The position numbers were made by a program, and so were the translations under genes. The notes beneath the pieces were generated by a model that saw only the letters and a program-made list of their open reading frames with translations, did not search any database and was not told the DNA's origin. From Chryseobacterium scophthalmum (GTDB taxonomy: Bacteria > Bacteroidota > Bacteroidia > Flavobacteriales > Weeksellaceae): DNA of 64,000 bases. The stretch lies in contig NZ_FSRQ01000004.1 in the NCBI RefSeq assembly GCF_900143185.1, forward strand, positions 62,001 through 126,000, in the 5' to 3' direction. Of this stretch, positions 24,128 to 33,062 are shown in pieces (within the stretch, counting starts at the first letter, position 1; the number at the start of each line of letters is the position of its first letter).

Positions 24128-24161
24128 AAGATCCGAATCTTATGTGAGACTCGGATCTTTT
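24128..24161. terminator. Bidirectional terminator between the TA locus and DPP IV
   Basis: AAGATCCGA (24128-24136) pairs with TCGGATCTT (24151-24159), with A-rich and T-rich flanks on both strands. Confidence 0.75.
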
Positions 24162-24185
24162 TTATTATTTAATTCAGATAAAATC

Positions 24186-26315
24186 TTAAAGATTTTCCAA
24201 AATAAAATCTGTCATTTTTTGGTACAGTTGTGGTCTTGTTTGTCCACCATAAATTCCGTGGTTTTTATCAGGATAAGCCATAAATTCAAACTGTTTTTTG
24301 TTTTGGATTAAAGCTTCAGAAAATTCCATAGAATTTTGGAAATGTACGTTGTCATCGGCTGTTCCGTGGATCAATAAGAATTTACCTTTCAACAAATTTG
24401 CATAAGTTGTAGGTGAATTATCATCGTAACCTGCAGGATTTTCCTGTGGAGTTAATAAAAATCTTTCGGTGTAAACAGAATCATAATATCTCCAGTTGGT
24501 AACCGGTGCAACAGCGATTCCTGCTTTGAAAACATCGGCACCTTTTGTCATTGCCAAACTTGCCATATATCCTCCAAAGCTCCATCCGAAGATTCCGATT
24601 CTTGTTTTATCGATATATTTTTGATTTCCTAACCATTTTGCTGCAACAATTTGATCTTCAATCTCATATTTACCTAAATTCTTATACGTTACTTTCTTGA
24701 ATTTAGCCCCTTTATAACCAGTTCCACGTCCGTCTACACAAGCAATGATGTATCCTTTTTGAGCCAACATTTCAAACCAAAGTGCATTTCCGTTGTCCCA
24801 AGAATTGGAAACCTGTTGAGAACCAGGACCAGAATATTGGTACATAAATAACGGGTATTTTTTATTTGGATCAAAGTTTTTAGGCTTAATAATCCAGGCA
24901 TTCATCTGATCTCCCGCAGCATTTGGAATCGTAATAAATTCTTTTACTGAAAAATTATCTGACTGTAATTTTTTAAGCTGATCGTCATTATTCTGAAGTT
25001 CTCTCAACTGCTTTCCGTTACCGTCTTTCAAAACAAAAGTGTAAGGTTTTGCTGCTGTAGAAGAAGTTTCAATGAAATAATTATAATTTTTGCTGAAGTT
25101 TGCGGCATTGTTTCCTTCCGCATTAGAAATCAGCTGCGATTTTCCATTCTGAATATTGATTTTAGAAACCACTTTGTTGATGCTTCCTTTTTCTGTAGTC
25201 TGAACGAAAATTTCCTGAGATTTAGGATTGTAACCGTAATATTCTGTCACTTCCCAATTTCCTTTTGTAACTTGTTTTTTCAGCTTTCCATCTTTGTCAA
25301 ACCAATACAAATGACGGAAACCATCTCTTTCTGAAGCCCAAAGAAAACTGTTGTCTTCAAGGAATTCTAACGTTACATTGTCTGTATCGATCCACTTGTC
25401 ATCAGTTTCTGTAAACAGTTTTTTTGCTTCACCTGTTTTGGTATTTACTTTCAAAATATCAGACGCATTTTGCGTTCTTTGTGAAGTAATCAAAACAATT
25501 TCATCTGCATTCGCGGTCTGAATAACGTTTGGAATGTAATAGTTTTTAAAATTGTCAAGATTTACTTTTGTCTTTTTTCCGTCTGCTAAATGATAAATAT
25601 GTGCTGTTGCAACAGAGTTTTTTTCTCCCGCTTTCGGGTATTTATAACGCATTTCGGTAGGGTAAAGTGACTTTCCGTAGATAGGAATGTAAATTTCCGG
25701 AACATCAGTTTCAACCAATTTTACAAATAAAATGTCTGCAGAGTTTTTTGTCCATTCATATAATCTTGCATGTCCAAATTCTTCTTCATACACCCAGTCT
25801 GCTAAACCATTCAAAACTTTATTTTTTAAACCATGTTCTGTAATCTGAGTGATTTTTCCTGAATTTAAATCCTGATAAAATAAATTATTATCAACAATGA
25901 AAGCAATTTTGCTAGCATCTGGAGAAAATCTCGGTTCCTGTACTGGTTTTCCATCATTTAAACTTAAAATCTTACCAGATTTCAAATCTTTAACATCATA
26001 AACACCTAAAAAAGAATGCCTGTAAATAGGCTGACTTTCTTTTAACAAAAGTATTTTAGATTCATCATCAGAAAATTCATAGCTCTCAAAATTTCCATCA
26101 ACCAGATTTCCTTCTTTCTGAGAAGTTTTGTAAGAATATTTTGCAATTCCGCCTTGCTCGATGACCAAATAATTTTCACCGTTTTTCATAGATGCAATTC
26201 CGGCAATGCCTTTGCCACGGTAGTATCCTGAATATATTTTGTCTAAAGTGATTTCCTGTGACGTAGCATTTTGAAATGCCGCAATAACAGTAAGGGTAAG
26301 TAAGAATTTTTTCAT
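24186..26315 (-). CDS. S9 family peptidase, dipeptidyl peptidase IV
   Basis: A 709-aa exported serine peptidase that removes X-Pro or X-Ala dipeptides from peptide N-termini. A signal peptide (about 1-19) precedes the eight-bladed propeller domain with the N-terminus-anchoring glutamate motif WVYEEEFG. The alpha/beta-hydrolase domain carries Ser579 in GWSFGGY, Asp654 in GTADDNVH and His686 in KNHGIYG, a complete catalytic triad with DPP4-like spacing. In a genome with several POT transporters its dipeptide products are plausible import substrates. It is transcribed divergently from the small gene at 26432. Confidence 0.95.
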   Translation of the reverse strand: MKKFLLTLTVIAAFQNATSQEITLDKIYSGYYRGKGIAGIASMKNGENYLVIEQGGIAKYSYKTSQKEGNLVDGNFESYEFSDDESKILLLKESQPIYRHSFLGVYDVKDLKSGKILSLNDGKPVQEPRFSPDASKIAFIVDNNLFYQDLNSGKITQITEHGLKNKVLNGLADWVYEEEFGHARLYEWTKNSADILFVKLVETDVPEIYIPIYGKSLYPTEMRYKYPKAGEKNSVATAHIYHLADGKKTKVNLDNFKNYYIPNVIQTANADEIVLITSQRTQNASDILKVNTKTGEAKKLFTETDDKWIDTDNVTLEFLEDNSFLWASERDGFRHLYWFDKDGKLKKQVTKGNWEVTEYYGYNPKSQEIFVQTTEKGSINKVVSKINIQNGKSQLISNAEGNNAANFSKNYNYFIETSSTAAKPYTFVLKDGNGKQLRELQNNDDQLKKLQSDNFSVKEFITIPNAAGDQMNAWIIKPKNFDPNKKYPLFMYQYSGPGSQQVSNSWDNGNALWFEMLAQKGYIIACVDGRGTGYKGAKFKKVTYKNLGKYEIEDQIVAAKWLGNQKYIDKTRIGIFGWSFGGYMASLAMTKGADVFKAGIAVAPVTNWRYYDSVYTERFLLTPQENPAGYDDNSPTTYANLLKGKFLLIHGTADDNVHFQNSMEFSEALIQNKKQFEFMAYPDKNHGIYGGQTRPQLYQKMTDFILENL

Positions 26316-26334
26316 TGCTTAATTTAAAGAATTT

Positions 26335-26342
26335 CAAAGATA
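26335..26342 (-). promoter_or_regulatory. -7 element for the DPP IV gene
   Basis: TATCTTTG on the minus strand, 19 bp before the start codon at 26315. Confidence 0.5.
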
Positions 26343-26431
26343 ATAATTTTATTAATCTGATAAGAAAAAGCTTTTGTTGTAATGTTTTGGCAAAAGAATT
26401 GAATATATTTTATAATCAAAGAAAAATAATT

Positions 26432-26896
26432 ATGGAAACTAATAAAAAACTTAATCGTTATGATCTAAAAGATCAAGTAGTAATTACAGGATTTTCAAAC
26501 TTTAATGAAGCTGAAAATTATGTACAAAAAGAAGGCGGAGAATTAGTAGAGATAGCTTTTAAAGATGGAAATGATAATCCGCAGATTACTAATGAAGCAG
26601 GAATTATTGAGAAAAAACTCCATTATTTTGTAGAAGCAGGTCCTGAATATAAATTTATACATTCTTCTGATCCCGGTTTTAAACAATATGCAGGTGAACT
26701 TCAGAAGATAAAAGCAAGCATGGATAAAACGGGTCCTGAAGAAAGATATTTTGCGAATTTTGAAATTGAAAACACAGAAGACCCAATCATCGTTATTAAA
26801 AATGATCATTTAGAATCGGTAACTTCAAGAGAACGATCAAAATATCTGAAACATGCTTGTGTTTATGAAATCGGTGTTTCGAAACCCAAATCTTAA
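26432..26896 (+). CDS. Hypothetical protein, 154 aa
   Basis: A soluble acidic protein with no signal peptide. The N-terminal part (LKDQVVITGFSNFNEAENYVQKEG) looks like a beta-alpha unit and the middle contains FVEAGPEYKFIHSSDPGFKQY. I recognise no family. The start at 26432 (METNKKLNRYDLKDQ) is chosen over an in-frame TTG at 26315, which overlaps the DPP IV start. A DUF6496 gene follows after 12 nt, so the two probably form an operon with the terminator at 27104-27136. Confidence 0.65.
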   Translation: METNKKLNRYDLKDQVVITGFSNFNEAENYVQKEGGELVEIAFKDGNDNPQITNEAGIIEKKLHYFVEAGPEYKFIHSSDPGFKQYAGELQKIKASMDKTGPEERYFANFEIENTEDPIIVIKNDHLESVTSRERSKYLKHACVYEIGVSKPKS

Positions 26897-26908
26897 AATT
26901 TAAATATC

Positions 26909-27100
26909 ATGAGCAAGACAAAATATTCTGAAAAAGCTCAGGAAAAAGTAGGAAAAGTGATGAAGGAGTTTAAAGAAGGTGAATTAAAATCTTCCTCGGG
27001 AGAAAAAGTTACTAACAGAAAACAAGCCGTTGCAATCGGTATTTCTGAGGCTAAAGAAGCTGGTTTGAAAGTTCCCAAGCAGAAAAAGAAAAAAGACTAA
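26909..27100 (+). CDS. DUF6496 domain-containing small basic protein
   Basis: A 63-aa lysine-rich protein with the DUF6496 pattern: KVMKEFKEGELKSSSG, then VTNRKQAVAIGISEAKEAG, and a polylysine tail. The repeated KxxAVAIGISEA element recalls small DNA-associated or stress-induced proteins, but the function is not established. Second gene of a likely two-gene operon with the 154-aa protein. Confidence 0.85.
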   Translation: MSKTKYSEKAQEKVGKVMKEFKEGELKSSSGEKVTNRKQAVAIGISEAKEAGLKVPKQKKKKD

Positions 27101-27103
27101 AAT

Positions 27104-27136
27104 AAAAATCGGTTTGAAATACTCAAACCGATTTTT
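27104..27136. terminator. Bidirectional terminator
   Basis: A 14-bp perfect stem (27104-27117 with 27123-27136) with A-rich and T-rich ends, between the DUF6496 gene and the convergent phosphorylase-like gene. Confidence 0.85.
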
Positions 27137-27169
27137 ATTTGGATTAACCCAAAATGTAGTTTTTTAAAA

Positions 27170-28834
27170 TTACGCTTTATGATTATATAAAATGCTGTAA
27201 TATTCGTCTGCCATTCTATCGCTGTTGAAATTTTGCTTTACATCTTTCATAGAATTCTGTTGTATTTTTCGCCATTTATCAGGTTGATCGTAATAGATTG
27301 GTAGAATTTCGTTTTCAAGAAGTTCATATAATTTGTTGAAATCATATCGATCCTGTTCATAAATACTCATATTCATGTAATCTGCTTTCGGAACAACGAA
27401 AGAATTTTCGCCATGTTTTGCAAATTCCGGAATCCAGCCATCGTCTGTAGAAAGGTTGACAGAACCGTTCATTGCAGCGGTCATTCCTGATGTTCCTGAA
27501 GCTTCTCTTGGAACCCTCGGATTATTTAACCATAAATCTGAGCCTTGTTTTAAAGATTTACTTAAAGCCAATTCATATCCTGTTAAAACCGCCATATTTT
27601 TGTGGTTTTTACTTTCCTCTACCAGAACATTGAATGTGGAAATCGAAGAATAATCCATCGGATAAGGTTTTCCTGCCCAAATAATCTGAACCGGATATTT
27701 TGGATTGTTGAGTAGTTTCCTGAATTTTTCTTTATCCTGTAAAAGCAAATCTGCTCTTTTATAACCCGCAAACCTTCTCGCCCAAACGATTGTAAATATA
27801 TTGGGATCAAATAAATTTCCGCTTTGATCGGCTACAATTTTGAATAGTCTTTTCTTTAAAATTTTCTTTCTGTAATCGAAAAGAGTATCGTTTTTTTCGT
27901 CTTTAGAATTGTAAAGTTCTTTGTCGCCCCAATATTTAAATTCCTGAGCGTTGGTAATCGATTTGATTTCACAGATTCCGGGATATTTACTCCACATCGC
28001 TCTGGAAACTTCACCATGTAACTTTGAAACACCATTTGCAATTCTTGCCATTTTCAAAGCACAAAGTGAATGGTTGAAAAGTTCACCATCAGAACCTTCA
28101 AGTTTTTTTGCTTCTTCCATGCTTAAACCTGAAAAATAAGACATGTCGTAGCATAATTTAAGATTGTGCTTTTCATTTCCGGCTTCTTCGGGAGTGTGTG
28201 TCGTAAAAACCAGTTTTTCTTTTACTTTCTGAATGTCTCCGTTGTATTTTTTCAATAAATGAAACGCAGCAGGAAGTCCGTGAGCTTCATTAAGATGATA
28301 AACATCTCGGTCGATATTCATTTCATCTAAAAGTTTTGCACCACCTTTTCCAAGAAGAATGTACTGTGCCAGTTTTGTAGATTCGTTGGCGTCGTAAAGT
28401 CTATGGCAAATTGTTTTGGAGATGTGATCGTTTTCCGGTACATCTGTGGAAAGAAAAAACATCGGTGCCGTGTTGAAAATTTCAGGATCAAGATACCAAA
28501 CTTTCACCCAAACCGGAGCGCTGTGGATTTCAATTTGAAACTTTATACCTGTATCTTCAAGAAAACTGTACATTTTTCTCGTCCACGTTGGTTGTAAAGT
28601 CTGATCATGATTTCTCGCCTGATCGTAATACCCGAATTTCCATAAAATTCCGATCCCGATAAGATCCTGATTAAGGTTGTAGGCACTTCTCATGTGAGAT
28701 CCGGCTAAAAAACCTAAACCTCCGGAATATATTTTTAAAACCTGCTCAAGAGCAAATTCCATTGAAAAATAAGCGACTTTTTCAGCATATTTTGGATTGA
28801 TACTGAAGGGTATTTTGAAATTTCTGAAATCCAT
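27170..28834 (-). CDS. Alpha-glucan phosphorylase-like protein (GT35 short form) without the PLP lysine
   Basis: A 554-aa protein of the short alpha-glucan phosphorylase group. N-terminal signature AYFSMEFALEQVLKIYSGGLG, nucleotide/phosphate-side RRFAGYKRADLL and C-terminal EASGTSGMTAAMNG are visible. In active glycogen phosphorylases the last motif reads GTSxMK, and that Lys forms the Schiff base with pyridoxal phosphate. Here residue 452 is Thr (codon at 27479-27481). The protein may therefore not be a PLP-dependent phosphorylase; the Thr may also be a clade-wide trait of Bacteroidota homologues. The start at 28834 is favoured because the family begins near the AYFSMEF block and the upstream in-frame extension is low-complexity. 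Monocistronic. Confidence 0.85.
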   Translation of the reverse strand: MDFRNFKIPFSINPKYAEKVAYFSMEFALEQVLKIYSGGLGFLAGSHMRSAYNLNQDLIGIGILWKFGYYDQARNHDQTLQPTWTRKMYSFLEDTGIKFQIEIHSAPVWVKVWYLDPEIFNTAPMFFLSTDVPENDHISKTICHRLYDANESTKLAQYILLGKGGAKLLDEMNIDRDVYHLNEAHGLPAAFHLLKKYNGDIQKVKEKLVFTTHTPEEAGNEKHNLKLCYDMSYFSGLSMEEAKKLEGSDGELFNHSLCALKMARIANGVSKLHGEVSRAMWSKYPGICEIKSITNAQEFKYWGDKELYNSKDEKNDTLFDYRKKILKKRLFKIVADQSGNLFDPNIFTIVWARRFAGYKRADLLLQDKEKFRKLLNNPKYPVQIIWAGKPYPMDYSSISTFNVLVEESKNHKNMAVLTGYELALSKSLKQGSDLWLNNPRVPREASGTSGMTAAMNGSVNLSTDDGWIPEFAKHGENSFVVPKADYMNMSIYEQDRYDFNKLYELLENEILPIYYDQPDKWRKIQQNSMKDVKQNFNSDRMADEYYSILYNHKA

Positions 28835-29033
28835 AAAATCATTGTTTGTGTTAAACAAAGTAAAGGTATCGATTAAGAAAACAAACTCTGTATTAATTAT
28901 ATGATAAATTATTTTAAAAGAGACTTTTTGAATCTTATTTTTAACTACCTTTAAGTGTAAATTTTTGATTATCAAAAGCTTTCAGTTTGAACCGTGAAAA
29001 CATGTGTCATTATTAACTTTTAAAAGACCACAC

Positions 29034-29831
29034 ATGAAAAGAGCATTTTCTGATGAAGATTTAATAAAAAATCTCAGCCTGTATCATCTCAATCGGCATT
29101 TGAAGAAAAAGCCGATGGAAAAATATCATCGAAAAATTGATGAGTCAAAACTTCATGACCGTGAAAAATATAAGAAAAAAGCAGAAATTTTATTGCTTAA
29201 CTCTTTTATGCACCATTTTCCGGAAGTTACCTTTGAAAATCTTACCTGCGAAAGTCCGGATTTTATTGCCACTCTTAACGAAAAAAAGATAGGAATAGAA
29301 TTAACGGAAGTGATCAATCATCTTGAAATGAAAAAGGTGGAAAGTAACTTAAATAAGATTTTCCGTCAGGCAGAAATATTACTCGAACAAGAAGACACTA
29401 CGAAATATCGTGGTGTTTATTTTTTAGAATTTCATACAAATATTAAGTTTGATTCTCTGGAACATCAGCAGGAAATTATTTTAAATATTTACAAAAGCAT
29501 TAAAAAAGGAAAACCTGTTGGCTGTGTAAAAAACATCAGAAAATCTTCTCACCGCAGAAATGTTTTTATTACGTATGAATATAATATGAGCCTTTTTGAT
29601 GAATTATGCTCTGAGAAAATCATTGAACTGATCGAAAAAAAGAACGAAAAGTTTCCATATTATGATACTTCTGTTGATGAATGTTGGCTGGTTATTGTTT
29701 CAGATATGAATTCTATTGCATCGCGATATACCTTCATTCAAGACAGGGAACATTTAGCTGAGGTAAAAAGCCCTTTTCATAAGATTTTTCACCTTGAAAA
29801 CCTTTGTGGAAATATGACTAGTATTAAATAG
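29034..29831 (+). CDS. Uncharacterised protein with a possible PD-(D/E)XK nuclease-like core
   Basis: A 265-aa cytoplasmic protein, rich in Lys and Glu. The segment SPDFIATLNEKKIGIELTEV (residues 74-92) follows the PD-...-ExK/T pattern of restriction-endonuclease-like folds, with Asp76, Glu89 and Thr91 in the places of the metal and catalytic residues. A basic N-terminal helix region and a later strand-rich half (GVYFLEFHTN, NVFITYEY, CWLVIVSDMN) fit the fold. No known family is recognised. ATG 29034 is chosen; the in-frame GTG at 29004 would add ten residues. It lies alone between two divergent or separately promoted genes. Nuclease activity is inference. Confidence 0.65.
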   Translation: MKRAFSDEDLIKNLSLYHLNRHLKKKPMEKYHRKIDESKLHDREKYKKKAEILLLNSFMHHFPEVTFENLTCESPDFIATLNEKKIGIELTEVINHLEMKKVESNLNKIFRQAEILLEQEDTTKYRGVYFLEFHTNIKFDSLEHQQEIILNIYKSIKKGKPVGCVKNIRKSSHRRNVFITYEYNMSLFDELCSEKIIELIEKKNEKFPYYDTSVDECWLVIVSDMNSIASRYTFIQDREHLAEVKSPFHKIFHLENLCGNMTSIK

Positions 29832-29902
29832 TTTTAATGAATGAGTGTGAATAATTTAATTTGGTTCTTGTTTTATTAATAAATATTTTGTTTTTGTCAT
29901 TA

Positions 29903-29935
29903 TTTGGTGAGATTAATTAAATTTAGTTATATTTG
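29903..29935 (+). promoter_or_regulatory. Promoter of the T9SS type B cargo gene
   Basis: TTTG (29903-29906) and TATATTTG (29928-29935) are 21 bp apart, a full Bacteroidota consensus. The start codon is at 29964. Confidence 0.75.
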
Positions 29936-29963
29936 ATATACTTTAACTAATAATCAATTAGAT

Positions 29964-32060
29964 ATGAAAAAAACTCTACTATTCATTCTTTTTTGTATTT
30001 CACAAAGTTTTTATTCACAGGCAGATTGTTCTACTGCTTTAGCTGTTTGTGGAAATTCTAATATTACGTACAATCCCACTGGAATTGGCTTGGTTGATGA
30101 AACATTGGGTGGCTGTCTCACAGAAGGAGAACACAATTCAATATGGTATAAATTAACGATTGCAACCGGTGGTACACTTACTTTTGATTTGGTCCCTACC
30201 AATCCCAATGCAGATTATGATTGGGCGATGTATGGGCCAAATGTTACATGCGCAAGTTTAGGTGCGCCTATTCGATGTAATGCAGCAACGGTAATAGGAG
30301 TGGGTGCTTCCACAGGATTGAATATGACGAGCACGATATTAAGTGCTGCGGGAGGTTCTCCTACTCCTTATTGTCGGTATTTAGATGTAGTTGCAGGAGA
30401 AACATATTATTTATATTTAGATAACTGGGTTGGTGCAGGTGGAAGTACAACAGCTCCTTTTTCTCTAACTTGGGGTGGAACGGCTACTTTAGCTTCTCCT
30501 TTTACGGATCCTGTTTTACAGCCAAATCCATTTGTACCACCAGGAATTCCTGCGGCTAACCCGAATAACCCACGTGAGATTCTTATTTGTTCAAGTCCCG
30601 CTTTGTTTGATTTCAGTACACTTACTCCAGGAATCTTAAACGGAAACCCAAATTTTATTGTTACTTATCATACATCACAGAATGATGCGCTTTCGGGAGC
30701 AAGTCCTATTACTGCTCCTTTAATTGTGAATACAACAACAACTTATTATTATAGTATTCATTATCAAGATCCAGCGAGCCCTAATAATGCACTTAATTCT
30801 TGCCGACAAATCGGTGCTTTTAAATTTAAATTAGGAAATATTACAGCGAATGACGCAACAATTTTTGCATGTAACAATAATAAAAAAGGTCAGGGAACAT
30901 TTAACTTAACCACAGCGAATGTTTTTGGAGGTACAAATGTTACAATAACTTATTATCCTACATTGGCAAATCTAAATGCAGGAACAGGGCAAATTGCCAA
31001 TCCTAGTCAATATGTTTCTGCAGAAGGAGTTGTTTATGCTTATGTGAAAACAACAGACGGTTGTTCAGATTATGCAGTAATTACTTTACGTTTCTACCCG
31101 GAAGTTGTAGTGAATGATGCTACTTTGAGAGCTTGTACATTTGATGTCAATCTTAAAACGGCTTCTTTTAATCTTACAACAGCTTCAGTGACGGCTCAGA
31201 CAGGAACTACAAAAAAATATTATCCATTTCTTACCGATGCAACGAATGGAACTAACGAAATTTCAAACTTCACAAACTATATTTCTCCAAATGGAGTGGT
31301 TTATGTAAGAGTTATAGACGGAAACGGATGTTATGGTATTGCAAAAATTAAATTAGAAGTAATTCCTCCAGTGTACTCTACGGTTTTAAAAGATAAAACA
31401 ATTTGTATTGAAGACAAAACCACTTTGGATGCAGGAGCAGGCTTTGATGGCTATGAGTGGAGTACAGGTGCAACTACGCAAACTATTTCTAATGTGGGAG
31501 TTGGAACGTATTGGGTGAAATTAAAAACCGGAGATTGTATCATTCTGCAAAACGTAAAAGTATATTCTTCAGAACAACCGGTTATTACAAGTGTTGATAT
31601 TTCTAATACGACTATAACAATTAATGTAAATGGAGGAAAAGCTCCTTACCAATATTCAATGGATGGTATCGCTTGGCAAGATTCTAACGTATTTACGAAT
31701 ATAAAAAGAGGAGATCACAAAATCTACGTGAAAGATGCTTACGATTGTGAACCAATAGAAATCGGAATTGTTGTTCCAAATCTGGTGAATGTTATCACTC
31801 CAAACGGAGACGGCATCAATGATGTGATAGATTATTCTGCTTTGGCAAACAAACAGAATTTGATCTTCAATGTTTTTGATAGATACGGAAATAAAATTTT
31901 CCAAGCAGATAAAATGAATAATTATAAATGGGACGGAACTGCAGGTAATAAAAAAGTTCCTACCGGAAATTATTGGTATTCTGTGTCATGGAATGAAAAT
32001 GACAAAAAAGGAACACCAATTAAATACTCAGGTTGGGTATTGTTGAAAAACAGAGAATAA
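29964..32060 (+). CDS. T9SS type B sorting domain-containing surface protein
   Basis: A 698-aa secreted protein. Signal peptide (about 1-20, ending FYSQ), then a beta-rich region with DYDWAMYGPNVTC and cysteine-containing Ig-like repeats (blocks such as NDATIFACNNN and NDATLRACTFD), then a PKD-like segment and the C-terminal gliding-motility-associated domain (about 600-698) with ITPNGDGINDVIDY, IFNVFDRYGNKIF and VPTGNYWYSVSW. That domain is the type B signal for secretion through the T9SS. It is thus cargo of the machinery partly encoded by gldKLMN and porZ in this window. Adhesive or structural function is likely; no enzyme motif is seen. Confidence 0.93.
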   Translation: MKKTLLFILFCISQSFYSQADCSTALAVCGNSNITYNPTGIGLVDETLGGCLTEGEHNSIWYKLTIATGGTLTFDLVPTNPNADYDWAMYGPNVTCASLGAPIRCNAATVIGVGASTGLNMTSTILSAAGGSPTPYCRYLDVVAGETYYLYLDNWVGAGGSTTAPFSLTWGGTATLASPFTDPVLQPNPFVPPGIPAANPNNPREILICSSPALFDFSTLTPGILNGNPNFIVTYHTSQNDALSGASPITAPLIVNTTTTYYYSIHYQDPASPNNALNSCRQIGAFKFKLGNITANDATIFACNNNKKGQGTFNLTTANVFGGTNVTITYYPTLANLNAGTGQIANPSQYVSAEGVVYAYVKTTDGCSDYAVITLRFYPEVVVNDATLRACTFDVNLKTASFNLTTASVTAQTGTTKKYYPFLTDATNGTNEISNFTNYISPNGVVYVRVIDGNGCYGIAKIKLEVIPPVYSTVLKDKTICIEDKTTLDAGAGFDGYEWSTGATTQTISNVGVGTYWVKLKTGDCIILQNVKVYSSEQPVITSVDISNTTITINVNGGKAPYQYSMDGIAWQDSNVFTNIKRGDHKIYVKDAYDCEPIEIGIVVPNLVNVITPNGDGINDVIDYSALANKQNLIFNVFDRYGNKIFQADKMNNYKWDGTAGNKKVPTGNYWYSVSWNENDKKGTPIKYSGWVLLKNRE

Positions 32061-32080
32061 TTAGAAATGATTAAATATGA

Positions 32081-32110
32081 CAAAAGCCATCTTGCGAAAG
32101 ATGGCTTTTG
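32081..32110. terminator. Bidirectional terminator
   Basis: CAAAAGCCATCTT (32081-32093) and AAGATGGCTTTTG (32098-32110) form a 13-bp perfect stem with a 4-nt loop between convergent genes. Confidence 0.85.
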
Positions 32111-32470
32111 TTAATTAAAAACCTTTGTATCTTTAAAGTAATCAGAGAGATAAAGTATTTTTCCGCATTCTGAAAATTGTATGATGGTACAGATCTCATT
32201 GGCATAACTTCCTTTTCCGGATATGTTGCCTAAAGAGTTGGTTTGGTAAAAATATTTGTTATTTCCCAGATTGAAAATTTCGGAAACACTCCATTCGATC
32301 TTTTCGTATCTTCTGAAAATAGCTCTGAATAGTGCTAAGATTCTGCTTTTCCCTGAAATTTCTTTTGTAGGCGGAATCCAAATCACAGTTTCATCAGTAA
32401 ACCATTTTTCAAGCTTTTCAATGTTTAAGGAATTCAAATCCTGCATAAAATGGCTAATCTTACAATTCAT
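32111..32470 (-). CDS. Nuclear transport factor 2 (SnoaL-like) family protein
   Basis: A 119-aa protein with the cone-shaped NTF2-like pattern: an N-terminal helix (FMQDLNSLNIEKLEKWF), the strand TDETVIWIPPTKEISGKSRI typical of SnoaL/steroid-isomerase-like proteins (quoted to 20 residues), and three closing strands ending CGKILYLSDYF. Such proteins are often small-molecule isomerases, but no catalytic residue can be assigned. The ATG at 32470 is used; an in-frame TTG at 32479 adds three residues. Confidence 0.8.
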   Translation of the reverse strand: MNCKISHFMQDLNSLNIEKLEKWFTDETVIWIPPTKEISGKSRILALFRAIFRRYEKIEWSVSEIFNLGNNKYFYQTNSLGNISGKGSYANEICTIIQFSECGKILYLSDYFKDTKVFN

Positions 32471-32540
32471 AGGTTGCAATTTACATTTATATACGTGAAA
32501 AATCTTAAATTGGTTTTAAATAAAATATTAAACATTTATC

Positions 32541-33062
32541 ATGAAAGATCTATTTATTAAAAGATTTGAATACTATAAAATGCTCGGCGACAAATCATTT
32601 GCACAACTTTCAGATGAGCAGATTTTCTGGCAGTTCAATGAAGAAAGTAATTCCATTGCGGTGATTGTGAAGCATGTTGCAGGAAACATGCTGTCGAGAT
32701 GGACGAATTTTTTAACGGAGGATGGTGAAAAATCCTGGAGAAACCGTGATGAAGAATTCGTAAATACTTTTAAATCGAAAGATGAGGTTTTAGACTATTG
32801 GGAAAAAGGCTGGAGTTGTCTTTTTGATGCTTTGAGTCAAATTAATGATGAAAATTTATATTCAAAAATTTATATAAGAAACGAGGCGCATTCGGTGATT
32901 GATGCGGTTTTCAGACAATTGGCACATTATCCTTATCATATCGGTCAGATTGTTTTTATTGCTAAAATGATGAAAAATGAAGACTGGAAAACGCTTTCTA
33001 TTGCAAGAAATAAATCTCAGGATTTTAATAATGAAATGAAAGATAAATTCTCTGAAAAATGA
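32541..33062 (+). CDS. DUF1572 / DinB-like family protein
   Basis: A 173-aa four-helix-bundle protein of the DinB/DUF1572 group. The diagnostic stretches are SIAVIVKHVAGNMLSRWTNF, the ED..KSWRNRDEEF block, and HYPYHIGQIVFIAKMM. His residues in VKHVAG and in HYPYHIGQ are positioned like the divalent-metal ligands of the superfamily. Thiol-transfer or metal-dependent activity is possible; the substrate is unknown. Its stop codon overlaps the next start (ATGA at 33059-33062), so translation is coupled. Confidence 0.88.
   Translation: MKDLFIKRFEYYKMLGDKSFAQLSDEQIFWQFNEESNSIAVIVKHVAGNMLSRWTNFLTEDGEKSWRNRDEEFVNTFKSKDEVLDYWEKGWSCLFDALSQINDENLYSKIYIRNEAHSVIDAVFRQLAHYPYHIGQIVFIAKMMKNEDWKTLSIARNKSQDFNNEMKDKFSEK

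Noticed and set aside
24066..24311. A separate 81-aa gene after the toxin
   Set aside because: Most of it overlaps the terminator and the DPP IV coding strand. The real C-terminus of the toxin is in another frame and ends at 24127.
28835..28975. A longer N-terminus for the phosphorylase-like protein
   Set aside because: The extension is low-complexity and Ile/Asn/Lys-rich; the ATG at 28834 fits the family start.
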